From Coleophoma eucalyptorum (lineage: Eukaryota; Ascomycota; Leotiomycetes; Helotiales; Dermateaceae), in contig JALRME010000040.1 of the NCBI GenBank assembly GCA_026120035.1, positions 124,001-188,000 on the forward strand: a DNA stretch of 64,000 bases, written 5' to 3'. Below the pieces are notes generated by a model that searched no databases, was not told the origin of the DNA, and saw only the letters and a list, made by a program, of their open reading frames with translations. This document shows positions 45,781-58,000 of the stretch, piece by piece. The translations under genes were made by a program, and so were the position numbers. Each line of letters begins with the position of its first letter. Within the stretch, counting starts at the first letter, position 1.

Positions 45781-47857
45781 GCTGGAAATACTGGCGGCTG
45801 TCGAAAGGGATTTCTAATTTATTCGGCTAACGTTGGAAGAAGAAAGCGAGAAACCCTCAGCACGAAGGGACATAGTAGAGAACTGGCAGGCTAGGGTTAT
45901 AGGGCAAAGATTCCCCGACAACTAGCCTAGCTTTTCAACCGCAAAGGGGATTGGATCTTCGGGCCAAATAAACTGAAAGACTTCACAGCCTACCTTCTAC
46001 AAGTTATATTCAACCTTATCAGCAGAGCCCTCGTTTAGTACCAAATCCCCTGTAGCAACCCCACTGAACCAATAGCTAGCGCTTACTAACTCATACCTAG
46101 TGCTTATTATGGCCGAGGATTAGGCGTGAGTTCTCAGGAAAGAACTATATTGCGAGCATCAAAAGCTACATGGGTGAGTGAGAACTAGCGATGATATACG
46201 TAAGCCGTAATCTTGTAGAGCCTACCAAGCCCAATACTTTAGGTAGAGCTAGACTTGCTTACAATTATCAGCTGTTTTACGCCTCTGTTGGATACGTATG
46301 GAGCAGCAGGAAGTTCTACGTAAATAGAGGCTTCGTGCTAACTTCAATCATTGAATTCCACCCTACCAGAGTGAACTTGAGTAGTCATCTATAGTGCGAT
46401 GTCCCCTTTTTGAATTATCGGTAGACGGAACGTAGCGGTTCCGACCGTGTCATTGTCACGTGAACTTAACCGAAGCTTTCTTTGAAGGATCCAATCCCGA
46501 CCCAAGTTGTTGTAGAGTTGTCGATCCAGACGAGGATTCTCCTGAGTATGTCGAACCTGGTGCAGTTAGGCTCTCTAATAGCCACACAGAGCGACCCAGA
46601 AAAATCTGCTCGAAGCGTCAAATGCCGATCCCGAATGACGTATTTCCTGCTCCTGCCAGCATTGCTGAAGAACTCAATCGCGTTGGGACCTACTTGGGGG
46701 AGCCTGGCCGCAGCACATTATGATTAGCCTTGCCTAACGATAAGCCATGCGTTTTAAATCAAGATCTAGCAGAGGCGTACGGCCTTGGCATGCTATTCCT
46801 TGCTCTTGAAAATCTTTAAAAGTGGCCGTGAGGTGCGATCACACATCATAACTAGTCTTTCGTGAAGCTGATGCCAATGTCATGATTTCCATAGTCTTGG
46901 TGGAAGAATTTTATTAACGGCCTTCTATTAAGGTTCTGCCAGGCCTTTGCGATGAATCTGGCTGGAGAATAGCCTCCCTTAAGCCTAAATATATTATATC
47001 TAGCACGTACTATCATACGTGAGACCTAATAACGACGGCTTCTAGTCTTGTGGAATTTCAATTTGAGAGAGATAGCGTAACCTCAACCATATGCTACAGT
47101 ACTACAGGGTTGCCACACAATGAGGCTTGGTTTATTTGTGTGTCTAGGACTAGATCACGAGTAGGAAATTAAGGTCTTTAGATTCCTTTGTATTACAAAT
47201 TTGCAAGATCAAGTCTTTAGGGATAGTAGAAGATAGTCGTTACTGATATCGACATTTGCTAGGTATGAAAGTACGACTTCTTATGTTCACAGCTATATAT
47301 AAGTTGACTACGTCTCGTCGATAGTTATAACCTTAACCTCACTAGCTACTTAGCGCTTCTCAAAAACTCCTTCGATGTAACGTCCTCATACACAGAAACG
47401 ATAGCGTAAGCTTCTTCAGTATAAGGTAAGGTAGAGATTTATGAACTATATAAGTTCCTTTTATAGATAACTATTATAAGATAAACAAAATGGAGCATGT
47501 GTTCCATAGTTGGCGTAGGGTTGCCTTCATCGAGGACTCATCCTCATTTCTAGTTAATCAACTTGTCCTCTTACATCAATTTCTCTCTCTGAACCCTTCT
47601 TCTTACCAGAATCGCCATCTGAAAGCCAGCCAAGCTAACGGCTTCAACTCCACAAACAAACGTAGCTGCAACCCAGAGTCAAGAAGAGTTTCGCTGCTTC
47701 TGTGCTCACTCTGAGCCATACGCGACGCCAGAAGAGTGCCATGGTGTGATTGCATGGACTTTTCTGAAGCAACTTATTTGACAATAAAAATACCAAACAG
47801 TATTTTCAAGATAACCTAATGTGCATGTTTATGTCTACTAATAATATACAAGGGAAA
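45781..47857. other. Gene-poor stretch, nothing supported
   Basis: About 2 kb without credible gene. An ORF at 46460-46727 (about 87 codons) has no recognisable domain. The part 46880-47480 is AT-rich and may be a decayed repeat. Confidence 0.4.
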
Positions 47858-49066
47858 TCAACCAAAAAACTCAGCTGACCTCCCAGCCGAATTATTCAGC
47901 AACTCTGTTACAATTCGGCAGATCATATCAATCCTCATCTGATCGACCATGGTTAGGTGACAACCACGTAGCAAGCGGGAATTCGTGTCAGGATGCCACT
48001 TTTGGCATTCCTTCCGCATAGTCTTTGCCATACTCACATCCCTTGGCACCGCCTTCTTGAAGAACTCTCTGACAGTCGAAGCAGACGTGTCACGGAACGA
48101 ACCTGTCTTGACAGGCCAAGGCATAGCATCTTGGATGTTTGTCTCTCTAGACACAGAAATTTTGAACTGCACCCATCGTTCTTGATAGTTTGTCCACGAT
48201 TGGTCCCACTCCTGTCTTTCTTTCTGTTCTCTTTCCTGCTTCTCTTGCTCGCGCTTACGCCGCTTTTTTTCTTCCTCCTCTCTTCTCTCCTGAGCCCGTC
48301 GCACCTTCTCCATGCGTTCCTGTTCCAAACGTTCTTTCAAGCCCTCCTTCTCCAAACGCTCTTTCTCCAAGCGTTCCTTCTCCAAGCGTTCCTTCTCCAA
48401 GCGTTCCTTCTCCAAGCGTTCCTTCTCCAAGCGTTCCTCCTTCAAGCGCTCTTTCTTCAAGCGTTCCTTCTCCAACCGTTCATTCTCCAAGCGTTCCTTC
48501 TCCTTCCTCGCGTTCTCTTTCCTTTCGTCGCTCTTCCAATGTTTAAATTCTTCCTCTTGTCGGTATATCGGAACTTTCGCTTCTTCTTGTAACTCAGACA
48601 AAAACTCTCTCATTTTCCTCAGTTGTTCCTGAAGATTCTTTATACGTTCATCCTGGAGAGGCTCTGGCTTCTTGCTGCTCTGGAAAGGCTTGGCAGGTTT
48701 TCGCTCTTCTTTTTGTATTTTCAACTGTTGGATTTTCCTTTGCCACTCCATTACAACCTTTTCCGCCTGGTTCTGGTGGTACCTAACACAGAGAGCTGGG
48801 CCAGCAATTGATCGAAGCTGCGACAAAACGGCGGAACTGCTAGGTTTAAGGTATGATATGTCGTTTAACGTGTCCATAATGAATGCTCTATTGTCGCTTC
48901 TAATCGGATTGCGACAGCGGCGTCCTTGTGAGGGGGCGTAGCCGATACAAGTAATGCATTGGTATCCAGGGTCTGTATTGATGATTCCCAGGGTTTTTGA
49001 TGGGTTCCATAGTTTCTTTCTTCCTACGGGGTTTTCGTTATCAGAAAAGTAAGCATAAGAAACCAT
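47858..49066 (-). CDS. Coiled-coil protein with KERLE repeat and HPD-containing tail
   Basis: A single-exon ORF of 402 residues. After about 140 residues comes a long charged coiled coil with a near-perfect KERLE-type repeat, coded by a 15-bp tandem unit (about 48350-48500), and a C-terminal domain, VREFFKKAVPRDVSMAKTMRKECQKWHPDTNSRLL, where HPD occurs as in the J-domain tip. A Cys pair CITCIGYAP appears near residue 38. Proteins of this style are frequent in fungi and have no assigned function. The J-domain idea is weak because helix II/III lengths were not verified. Array length can vary among strains. Confidence 0.65.
   Translation of the reverse strand: MVSYAYFSDNENPVGRKKLWNPSKTLGIINTDPGYQCITCIGYAPSQGRRCRNPIRSDNRAFIMDTLNDISYLKPSSSAVLSQLRSIAGPALCVRYHQNQAEKVVMEWQRKIQQLKIQKEERKPAKPFQSSKKPEPLQDERIKNLQEQLRKMREFLSELQEEAKVPIYRQEEEFKHWKSDERKENARKEKERLENERLEKERLKKERLKEERLEKERLEKERLEKERLEKERLEKERLEKEGLKERLEQERMEKVRRAQERREEEEKKRRKREQEKQEREQKERQEWDQSWTNYQERWVQFKISVSRETNIQDAMPWPVKTGSFRDTSASTVREFFKKAVPRDVSMAKTMRKECQKWHPDTNSRLLRGCHLTMVDQMRIDMICRIVTELLNNSAGRSAEFFG
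48345..48500. repeat. 15-bp in-gene tandem repeat (coiled-coil codons)
   Basis: About ten copies of a 15-bp unit (TTCTCCAAGCGTTCC on plus strand) in the minus-strand coiled-coil gene. The first copies are nearly identical. Confidence 0.75.
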
Positions 49067-50448
49067 CGTGGCTTTTGAATTTGATTAGGTTTGGAAAGGT
49101 TGTCGATAGAGAAATTAGATTGGAAAGAAAGGCTCTCAGACCTACAAACTAAGATTATATATATCCATAATGGGCTTGAGAGATATAGTAGAGAAAGTAG
49201 AGAAAGAAACACAGCCTACAACGCGGATGGTATCAGCCTCGACAGTTGGTTGGGTGGGGGGTACATGACCCAACTTTCTTCGGCGGCTATAGCTTCACAG
49301 CCATAATCGATGTAGGGGATTATGCACAAACAATTGTTTAATGCATGCAACGTGTTATATTTGTGTCAAATTTGTTAATGCGTACGAATTGCGGGGGTGT
49401 GAATGGAATAGTTCTAAAGAAAGTGGGACGATGGCACGTATGGGTAGTAACTGTACAGGTATAAGCCACTCGCCAAATCTGCACGCGGCCCGAAGCGCTC
49501 GGAACCTGCGTGGGGACAGTAGAGTACGGTTAGCGAACAGTAAGGCTATCGAATCTTTCGATCAACCAAAACTATACGCATTGTATCCGAGAAGATAACG
49601 TTCCTTTAGCGCAGATGCCTCACCTGCCGCAGACTTCATGGCCATGGCCAAGGGCATGGTCGTTGATGAGTGCATGGTATTTTAATCCTCACCTCCATGA
49701 TACGATGGATGCTTGCCCCATGGCCCATTATCTGGTCCCGCACTATTTTTACTGTCACGTAGCACCTGATCAATTGGTCTGAATTAATAATGGCGTGAGA
49801 CTTGAGGAACTCATCCTAGCTTGTTTCGAGATCCCATCTGGTGGAAAAACCATCCGAATCTGATGGCTCCAAACAACACTATTGACAGGATATAGGAAGG
49901 AATACACCAGTGCAAGATTAGCTTGAAAGTGCATACTGTATAGAAAGCTATGTGTTTTTATTGAATGAGACTTTAAATTAAATGCTACGTTTGTGAGAAG
50001 GGACGAACTATAGTTAATAAAACCAGTTTTTCCTTTCATTGCGGAAGGCAAGCTCCTCCAAAGGAGGCGCGATGATATAGTAGCTAATACGTAGAGCATG
50101 GGTTAGATCGATTTCTTGCGCTATTTTACAATCGTAAGCTCCTAATTGCCTCAAAGTTTCTGGGTAGCGGCTCGGACGAACACCTCATATTTAAATGGGT
50201 TTACGAATTTGATAACTTAACATTTCATTCTACTGGTCGCGACTATCCACACTCTAGATGGTGAATGCTGTGCTATCTTCCCCGTTAGATGAAAAGTGAA
50301 CGAGAGTTGCGATACCTGTATATAGTAAGGGACACAGGGCAGATTCTGCCCCTTGTCAGTCCACCGGGATTGATTCATTCATTCATTGTTTTTGTGGCTG
50401 TGATTAGTTGCTTCATATTCACAGCCGCACGCCACTTTCTTCACAGAC
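49067..50448. other. Intergenic, no gene supported
   Basis: About 1.4 kb between the coiled-coil gene and the hydrolase pseudogene. ORFs up to 109 codons (49770-50099, minus) lack domains. Confidence 0.4.
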
Positions 50449-51798
50449 ATGTTATACCCCTCAGCCATTGTGCTGTGTGCCACTGCCCTAGCTGCAGCCT
50501 CCACGGGCTCATCAGCCTCAACAGTCAAGGCTACTGTAGCCGCAGGACCATGTGACGGGGTCAAGGGTATCGCACCCAGCTGCAAATCGAACGAGGTAGC
50601 GTATATGCGCGACTTCTACTATATGGGTGGAAATAATTACGTGTCGGCTTTTGGCAACCTTACCGTTGACCAGATGTATGTCGAGAAGCTAACACCTTCA
50701 ACCGGCGTGACACAACCAAGACCTCTGATCTTCATCCACGGCGGAGGACCTAGCGGCACAACATGGTTAAATACCCCAGATAACAGGTACATACATCTCG
50801 CTTTTTGCTTTGCCGATTTTATGCTAGCCTGACTGATATGTTATGTTACCAGAGAAGGATGAGCAACGTATTTCATCAAGGCTGGGTACTAAGTCTATAT
50901 CGTCGATTCTAACACAGCTGGGCGTTCAACTGATAACAATGAATCGGTCTATGATATGTTGGCCGGTGGCGATGTAGGGACGGTAGAGGAGTTCTTTACG
51001 GTCCCCGAGAACTTCGCCTTGTACCCTCAGGCAGTTAACCATACGCAATGGCCTGGTACTGGAATGTGAGTTGTCACTGTTGCAACCTAGTTTAACTTCT
51101 TTGGACCAAGAGACGCATTCTGTGACCCAGGCTGATAATTACCTAGGGCTGGTGATCCCATCTTTGACAATTTCATGCTGTCACTGCTCCCAGTCGCCTA
51201 TGACTTCGCGGCTCAGGAGCTCATCGCTCGCAAGAGTCTTTGCGAACTGCTCGACCTTATAGGTACTAAAAGCTATTTAATATCGCACTCGCTCGGTGGA
51301 AAGTACCCCATCCTCATGGCCAACGGCTGTCCCGACCTCATCGCCGCAAGCATAAACCTTGAGCCTGCCATTACGCCATTCTGGCAGTATGGAATCGGCC
51401 TGGGTGGTACTGCAGCCTCGCCATGGGGCCTGACCTACTCTCCCCTCACTTACGACCCGCCCATCACCAACTCAACGCAGCTCGTCACCGAATCAGTCGA
51501 CAACGAGACACTCGCCCATCGCAACTGCTACCAGCAAGCTGCCCCTGTTCACACGTTGCCTAACGTATCTAGCGTGCCGTACCTATTGATTACTACGGAG
51601 GCGAGTGTCCACGCCACATACGATTTCTGCACCATCGACTACCTTAAGCAAGTCGGCGGTAATCCGGAGCATACCTTGCTGGAAGATTTGGGCATCCATG
51701 GAAACGGCCACTTCATGTACATGGAGTTAAATAACCTGGAGATTGCCGATGTGGTGAATGAGTGGATCGTGAAGATAGATGCATACGACGGAATTTAA
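50449..51798 (+). pseudogene. Secreted alpha/beta hydrolase pseudogene (two in-frame stops)
   Basis: Exons 50449..50786, 50853..51065 and 51147..51798 close in phase, but exon 2 has TGA at 50860 and TAA at 50890. These sit at positions where the family normally has GWATYF and AGYxVYIVD, so a Trp and probably a Gln codon have been lost. Otherwise the frame is intact: signal peptide MLYPSAIVLCATALAAAST, oxyanion FIHGGGPSGTTW, nucleophile elbow SHSLGGKYP and a His near HGNGHFMYME. This is a secreted esterase-like protein of the kind found in many fungi. Recent inactivation is likely. An assembly error at two bases 30 nt apart is possible but less likely. Confidence 0.8.
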
Positions 51799-52680
51799 TT
51801 GGGTGGCCTGCATTGAGCAGTCTGCGGTCTCATTGTATGTAGTCTTTAAGCCCCACATGACCCTTTTCCTTCAGCACATTAAATTTTAAACCCATGTTTA
51901 TTGTCGAGGTTGAAATACATTTTTTGTGGTTGCAGACAATTGCAAGATGCCCTTCCTAATCAGCCAGAGATGAAGTCGAAATCAGCCCAAGAGGAACCGT
52001 AATTTGCCGCTTTGGCTCCAGACCTGATATCTTGAGATAAGATTAGATTGATATTATTGGAATGCTAGGGAAAGCGAAAATTACCTTCAATATACCATGG
52101 ATCGTAGAAAGCAAAGACCATAGTCTTCCCTTTGCTAGTACGAATTCTAGAGAAATAAATGGTCGCAGTATTCGTGTAAACGCTAGTTAGGGTCATTCAT
52201 TGCACCGGAGGATAGGTACATAGCGCTAACTAACCACCCTCGGTCAGAAGGAATATTAGAGAAAGTCACCAATCATAGGTTGAGGTTGAGGATTGGAGCG
52301 GTTGTTATACTGAGCTAGAGTATATTAGTCGTAACAGATCCAAGGGCTTGGTCCTGAGAATTGCAAGAGACTCAAGAGGCGAAGAGAAAAGGCAAGTGCT
52401 CTTTGAGATACCAAAAGCTTTATGCTGATGCGTTAATACTGGTAAGGTGCAGAAAGTGTTGCAGAAATAATGGGCTTAAAAGATTTTAGTACTATCATGA
52501 AAGAGAAACAATAGCTGTGGTTTTTCAATAGAGTATAGGAAATAATCAATACAAATCTTTGACTTGAATTGTTTGCACTAATTGTAATTAGGTTATTTGT
52601 ATACATGGTGTTATAGTACATAGAAATATATTACAAGTAGAATATAGATGCGTGTACCACATTTCTGCGTGAGACTTGCA
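51799..52680. other. Intergenic, no gene supported
   Basis: About 0.9 kb of AT-rich DNA, partly the 3' region of the cutinase gene. No coding signal. Confidence 0.4.
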
Positions 52681-53654
52681 TCAGAAAGCTAATGCAGCTA
52701 CGAAAGCCAAACCTATGATGTTTATACTATATATCGTTGGGCTAGCACCATTAACGCTTGTGCTTGTTGCAGATGTGGTAATGGTAGTAGCTGCTGAAGA
52801 AGCAGAAGTAGCAGACACGGACGTTATGGTACTTCCAAGGTTGAGGGATGTCGACGTAGTTTGCCCTGTGCTAGAGGTCGAAGTGCTTGTAGTTGCATCC
52901 TGATTGAGTTTCTCCTTGACCCATGTGGCAGCATCATCGGTGAAATTTTCAAAATAAGACCAGTGCACCTCGTTGATATCGCCACCAGCGCAAATCGGGT
53001 CACCCAAGACACAATACGAACGGAGCACAGTAGAGAATTTGTTTAGACTGTCAAGCTCAGCATCAGAACGAGGGAAGAGCCCTTGAATTTCCGAGCCCGA
53101 CTCAACATTGTACGTCTGGTTGGCAGTATGACGGTCATCGCCAAATGCGAGCGCCGCAACAACTTAAATTATTAGCAATGTCTTCCTGTTGAGATCGTGC
53201 CTCGCCTTGACTTACTCTTGGTAGCAGGAGCCACGCTCGGATCAAGCCCCGCGTTACTTTTTTGCACACATCCTTCGAAAAATGTCCCGTTGCCACCGCC
53301 TAGAATGTCGCCGACAATGTGGGCTCCCTGCGAGTAGCCGCTCAAGACCAGCGTTGAGTTCGGGCACTGCTGATTATATGCGGTGATCTGCTCAAGGCCG
53401 TTGGCTGTACCATTTGCTACAGCATCACAGAAGCCATACTCCATTGATGTGGTCCAGAGAATATCCTCGTAGTCGCAACTACTCAGATCGGAGCAGATGG
53501 CATCGACGAGCACACTTTGTCGCCCAGGATACTCCTCGTCGTAGCCGCGCGCTAGAAAGATGTGCACCGCCTGGCATGTAGAATCACGCTCGCTAACCGC
53601 GGCAGCGGTAGCCAAAGCTAATGAAAGGACGAGATTGGCTTGTAAGAAAAACAT
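52681..53654 (-). CDS. Cutinase / acetylxylan-esterase family protein with GPI-like tail
   Basis: Two exons, 53654..53216 and 53162..52681, give 306 residues. Signal peptide MFFLQANLVLSLALATAAA, then the cutinase fold: nucleophile motif LSGYSQGAHIVG near residue 110, and the Asp/His pair probably in YCVLGDPICAGG and NEVHWSY. Disulfide cysteines are present. After the domain comes a Ser/Thr-rich stretch and a C-terminal hydrophobic segment (SINIIGLAFVAALAF), typical of a GPI-anchor signal. It should cleave ester bonds of cutin, waxes or xylan acetyl groups, bound to the wall or plasma membrane. A Thr/Ser-rich repeat part in the tail could vary in length. Confidence 0.88.
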
Positions 53655-55007
53655 GCTTAGTTAACCGTCAGCCAGAAGTGTCGTGAGGATGTACACCATT
53701 TATCTACTGGGGATCTTCTTTCGTTTGACCTTTCTACTTGTCCAGGACAGGGAACCTCGAAATTAAACAATAGGGAAGTGGGTTCGGGCCCACTTATGTC
53801 CTCCGCGTTACTTATTCCGATATTACATATCGGCTGTAAGTCCAAACAGGCACGCGACCTCAAGAACTAATTGTTATACAATATTACTAGAGTTTGTTTG
53901 TACAAGTCAATCTTAGCAGTACCGTTACAGTAACATCCTCAGGTCCTAGGAAGCTGATTTGTTGGAAGTTCCAGTGGAGCTTGGACAGATTAGAAGTCTT
54001 GGCTTAACTGCGACGAAGCTTATTAAAGCAAGTATGGTTACTAGGTCGAGATTTTGATACAAGTACATGTATTACATACGCAGGCTTAAGTCCCTGTATA
54101 TATTCTAAAAATCTTTGCTTCCTTTTATAATAGGAAAAAATATTCGAGATAACTTTGTCATAGCTACCCTTGTATCAGATTCGCAAATCATCTGTAAAAT
54201 CAACACACAATGGTTGTAGATAAAGTTATCAGAGGGTGGATATTGATGTAGCTAGCATGTTAAAATGAGTGAGTGATGGATGTATAATCATGTATTCTTA
54301 TCACAAGTGGAATGATATAGGATAGATTAATGCTCAAGAGATATGCTACGTTCCAGTATTCTGTAGTATGCAGGGTAGACTTCCTGTTCAGTGTAGGAAA
54401 GGAAGAGGCTCCTGAAACAGCTATAGTATTAGCGGTCTCTCGTGACTTTAAGCTAGATAAAGTTTGGCTTTGAAGTAATATAAAATGTCGAAGGACCTCG
54501 AGTTTTTAGCTCCGGGCTGGTCACTGTTTTAAGTAGCCAAGACCGCTCGCTAAATTGCTGGCGGCATGGCAGCCATACGGCGGACCGCTGGAACCGAGTA
54601 TGAACACCCAATCAATGTTTCCCTCATATTCGGTAGGACACTTGGGCAAACCCCTTATACTTGGATCAGATAGACAATAGAATACAATTTAGTCCTTTAG
54701 TTGACACGAATTCATCGTTTGTCATTATTAAAGCTCGCGGAAAGAAGCATATAAAGTTAAGAAATTCGGACTTTTAGATTTTTGGATATAAATAATCAAT
54801 GTGATAAGGTTATTAGTTGTGAATTCCCAAAAGTTTAATTAGTACCATTGTCTTCAGGTACACTGTTCATCAAGTAAGCCGATTCCTAATCTTCGGGATT
54901 CATAGAAAGCCCAAGCGCCATTAAAGTCGATAACAGGTGACTTTGACCTCGATGTCCCTTAGCTTTCGAAACTCTTCGTCCTGCATAGCAACGGTCTCTT
55001 GATAGCC
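53655..55007. other. Gene-poor stretch, nothing supported
   Basis: About 1.35 kb of AT-rich DNA, with a 60-bp more GC-rich part near 54540-54600. No ORF with a domain. Confidence 0.4.
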
Positions 55008-58000
55008 CTATTGGGATTTCTTTTTAGATTCTTTCTCGCTCTTGTACACCATATAAAGTGCCTTAAACGCAGATTCACGCGACAGAAGCTGATCCGTTGT
55101 TCCTTGTTCTATGATCTTTCCTTGGTCTAGAACAATGATCTTGTCCAAGTCCAAGATCGTTTCCAGTCTATGAGCAACTGTAATTATTGTTCTATTCGAA
55201 AACTCCTCGCGGATAATTTTCTGCATGGAGCGATCCGTATCGATATCAACACTATAGAAGTTAATTGATTGCTTGCATTATGATGAGAGAAATAATCCAT
55301 ACTTGCTCGTGAACTCGTCGAGGACTAAGATGAGGCTCGGGTTCAACATTGCTCTTGCAAGGCAGAAAAGCTGCCGCTCGCCATGACTGAGTGATTCTTC
55401 AACGTCCAAGAAGACATCTAACCCTCCCATATCTAGAATTCTGGACCACAAACCGACGCGCTGAAGGACTTGTTTCAAATGATCATCTGACTTTGTTTTT
55501 GACAAGGCAATGGTGAGGTTGTCCCTAACAGTACCGTGTAAGAAAAATGGGTCTTGAGAGAGTGTATTGAGACTTCCGCGGACTTGGTTGACTGAAATGG
55601 TAGAAATATCTGTCCCGTCAATGTAGATATGACCAGCTTTGATCTCCATAATGCGTAAAAGGGCGCCGAGAAGAGAGCTTTTCCCACTGCAACGAATGAG
55701 TATCGTGAGTACAACAAAGTACAGCTAGAACCTGCTTACCTTCCGCTTCGGCCACAGATTCCAACATGTTCACCTGGCTTGATGGATAGAGAGATATCTC
55801 GAAGAACTGGTGTTGAGTCGGGACCATGACTTGCAGTAACGTTTTTTATTTCTATCCCACCAGCGTGAACCCAATCATCGGCAGCTGTGGGTAGCCGGTT
55901 AAGATTTTCAGAGGGTGTATCCTGAGAAAAAGATCTTATTCTAGAAACAGCTCCAATAGAAGTCTCGAGCAGAGTCCAAAACGATACCAGAGATTTTAGG
56001 GCTGTTCCAAGTGTCATCTATTTTGCGTCAATGGCGAGATTGCATGTCAAAGACAAGGGAAACACTCACAATATTCACAAGTGCCAACCCGAGAAAACCT
56101 GCATTTATTGTGCTTCTCAGTTCTATTGCAAGGACCGCCACGATAACAGCAAGTACAGAAATAACCAAGTCGAGTACCAAGGCAAGCCAACGTTGTATTG
56201 TAGCAAGAATGAAGAACGGTCGTTGGGACGCTTGTAGCAGGACTCGATTCTGAACCTGAAATTCATCTTCCCAAGCAAATGCTCTGATCGTAGCTAGACC
56301 CGAAAGGCTCTCGATAAAATGCGTATATAGCGGTGCCTTGGTCTCTAGGTCGAGGAATCGAATTTGTCTTGATGTACGAAGGTAGAACCGCTGGATTAAC
56401 CAAAATGCAAAGAGTATGAACGGAAAGATGGGGGTGATATATGCCGTAGCAATGCCGATGAGGATAAGCTTGTATAGACAGTTGTATACGTCTACGTATG
56501 TCATTATAAATAAATTCGTAATGCATAATGAGGAACTTACATTCTACTGCATCGACCACTGCAAGTGGAAGCTCGCTATCTACGAGCATAAGGTCTTGAC
56601 TAAACCTGAACATTATTAGAAATAATTAAAATAAATATATGTAGGAAATTACCTATTAGTTATGACACCAGTATCAGTGGTACTAAAGAAAGCTGTGGTT
56701 GCACTATTACGAATTGTTAGTTTAAATACTGTGAAGTATTATAAGTAACCCTTACTTCATTAAAGCATCCAATTGATGATTGTGAAGGACTTTAGATGAG
56801 GCAGGCAATGGGAACATCAAAACATGCCTACGGAAGTTAGCCTGGGAAGTATTCATAGGTGATGTTTGGTAGTACCATATCCACAGAGAAGTTAACGTTA
56901 TTTCCAGAACAAAGAAAATACTGTAAACACCCAGATAATAACTGATTTTGCCATCTTCGCTGTTATTTGCCCAAGCGTTCAACCATAAACCTGCTAATTG
57001 TCAGATACTAGGTTCATCATTAGTTGAAAAGAGGCAAAATACATACTTTGAGCTGGAGAAAACCCCATACAGATCGCTCCTAGGGAAACGAATAACAGTG
57101 AATGTTTGAGGCCGATTGTTTTGAAGTAATACTTCCAAACGCCAAAATCGCCTGTTTGTCTAGATATATCGCTTGCAGTCTTATCGACAGCTGCTTGACG
57201 ACTATGAAAAGTAGGGATAAACTCGCTGGAATCTAAGACACTGGTGTTCTCAAAAGTGGTTACTTCATCCAGAATTTCTTCTTGGGATGTTGTTGCGAAA
57301 TCCCGCTTTGATATGAGATCCGGTAGAAAGCTGTCATATTCGCCCTGGTAAACAACCTTTCCATTCTCTCCGAGAAGGACCACGAAGTCTGTAGCTGGAA
57401 GAAGATGCACAGCGTGTGTTGCCAATATCACTGTTCTACCGTCGTGTCTCAATATACCACTCTCTCCGAAGAGGCCTTGGAATATAAAATCTTCAGTAAT
57501 CGGGTCTAAACCGCTAAATATATCATCGAGAAGAACTATTTGCTTTTTGGAATAAATAGCCCTCGCTAGTGCCTTCATAGCAATAAATTAGTACTGTCGT
57601 GTCTTAAAATCTAACTGAAGTCAATTACTTACTATTCTCTGTTTCTGTCCTCCACTAAGGGTAATGCCTTTAGATCCAATAAGTGTGCCATCTCTCTCCG
57701 GCAAATTCTTCAGATCCTCGAATAGAGCACACGCTTTAACCACTTTACTGTACCATGGCCCATCAAACATGGAAGCTCCCAAAATATTTTCTTGAATCGA
57801 CTTGTTCACTAGCCATGGGGTCTGTGCGCAGTAGGCAATTGAATCACTCGAAGCTACAGTCAGAAACCCCTTATGCGTAACCGTCTCGCCAAGTAGGGCC
57901 TGCATTAAAGTAGACTTGCCGCTCCCGGGACTAATATAATCGCTTATTAGTCGCTGAACTATATAATGAATGAATGGGTGGGTGACTTACGGTCCGATAA

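Noticed and set aside
46460..46727. Two overlapping ORFs of about 85 codons
   Set aside because: They lie in different frames over the same DNA, have no domain or splice context, and the region is gene-poor.
48190..48632. Plus-strand ORFs with Ser/Pro/Phe repeats
   Set aside because: They are antisense readings of the 15-bp coiled-coil repeat in the minus-strand gene.
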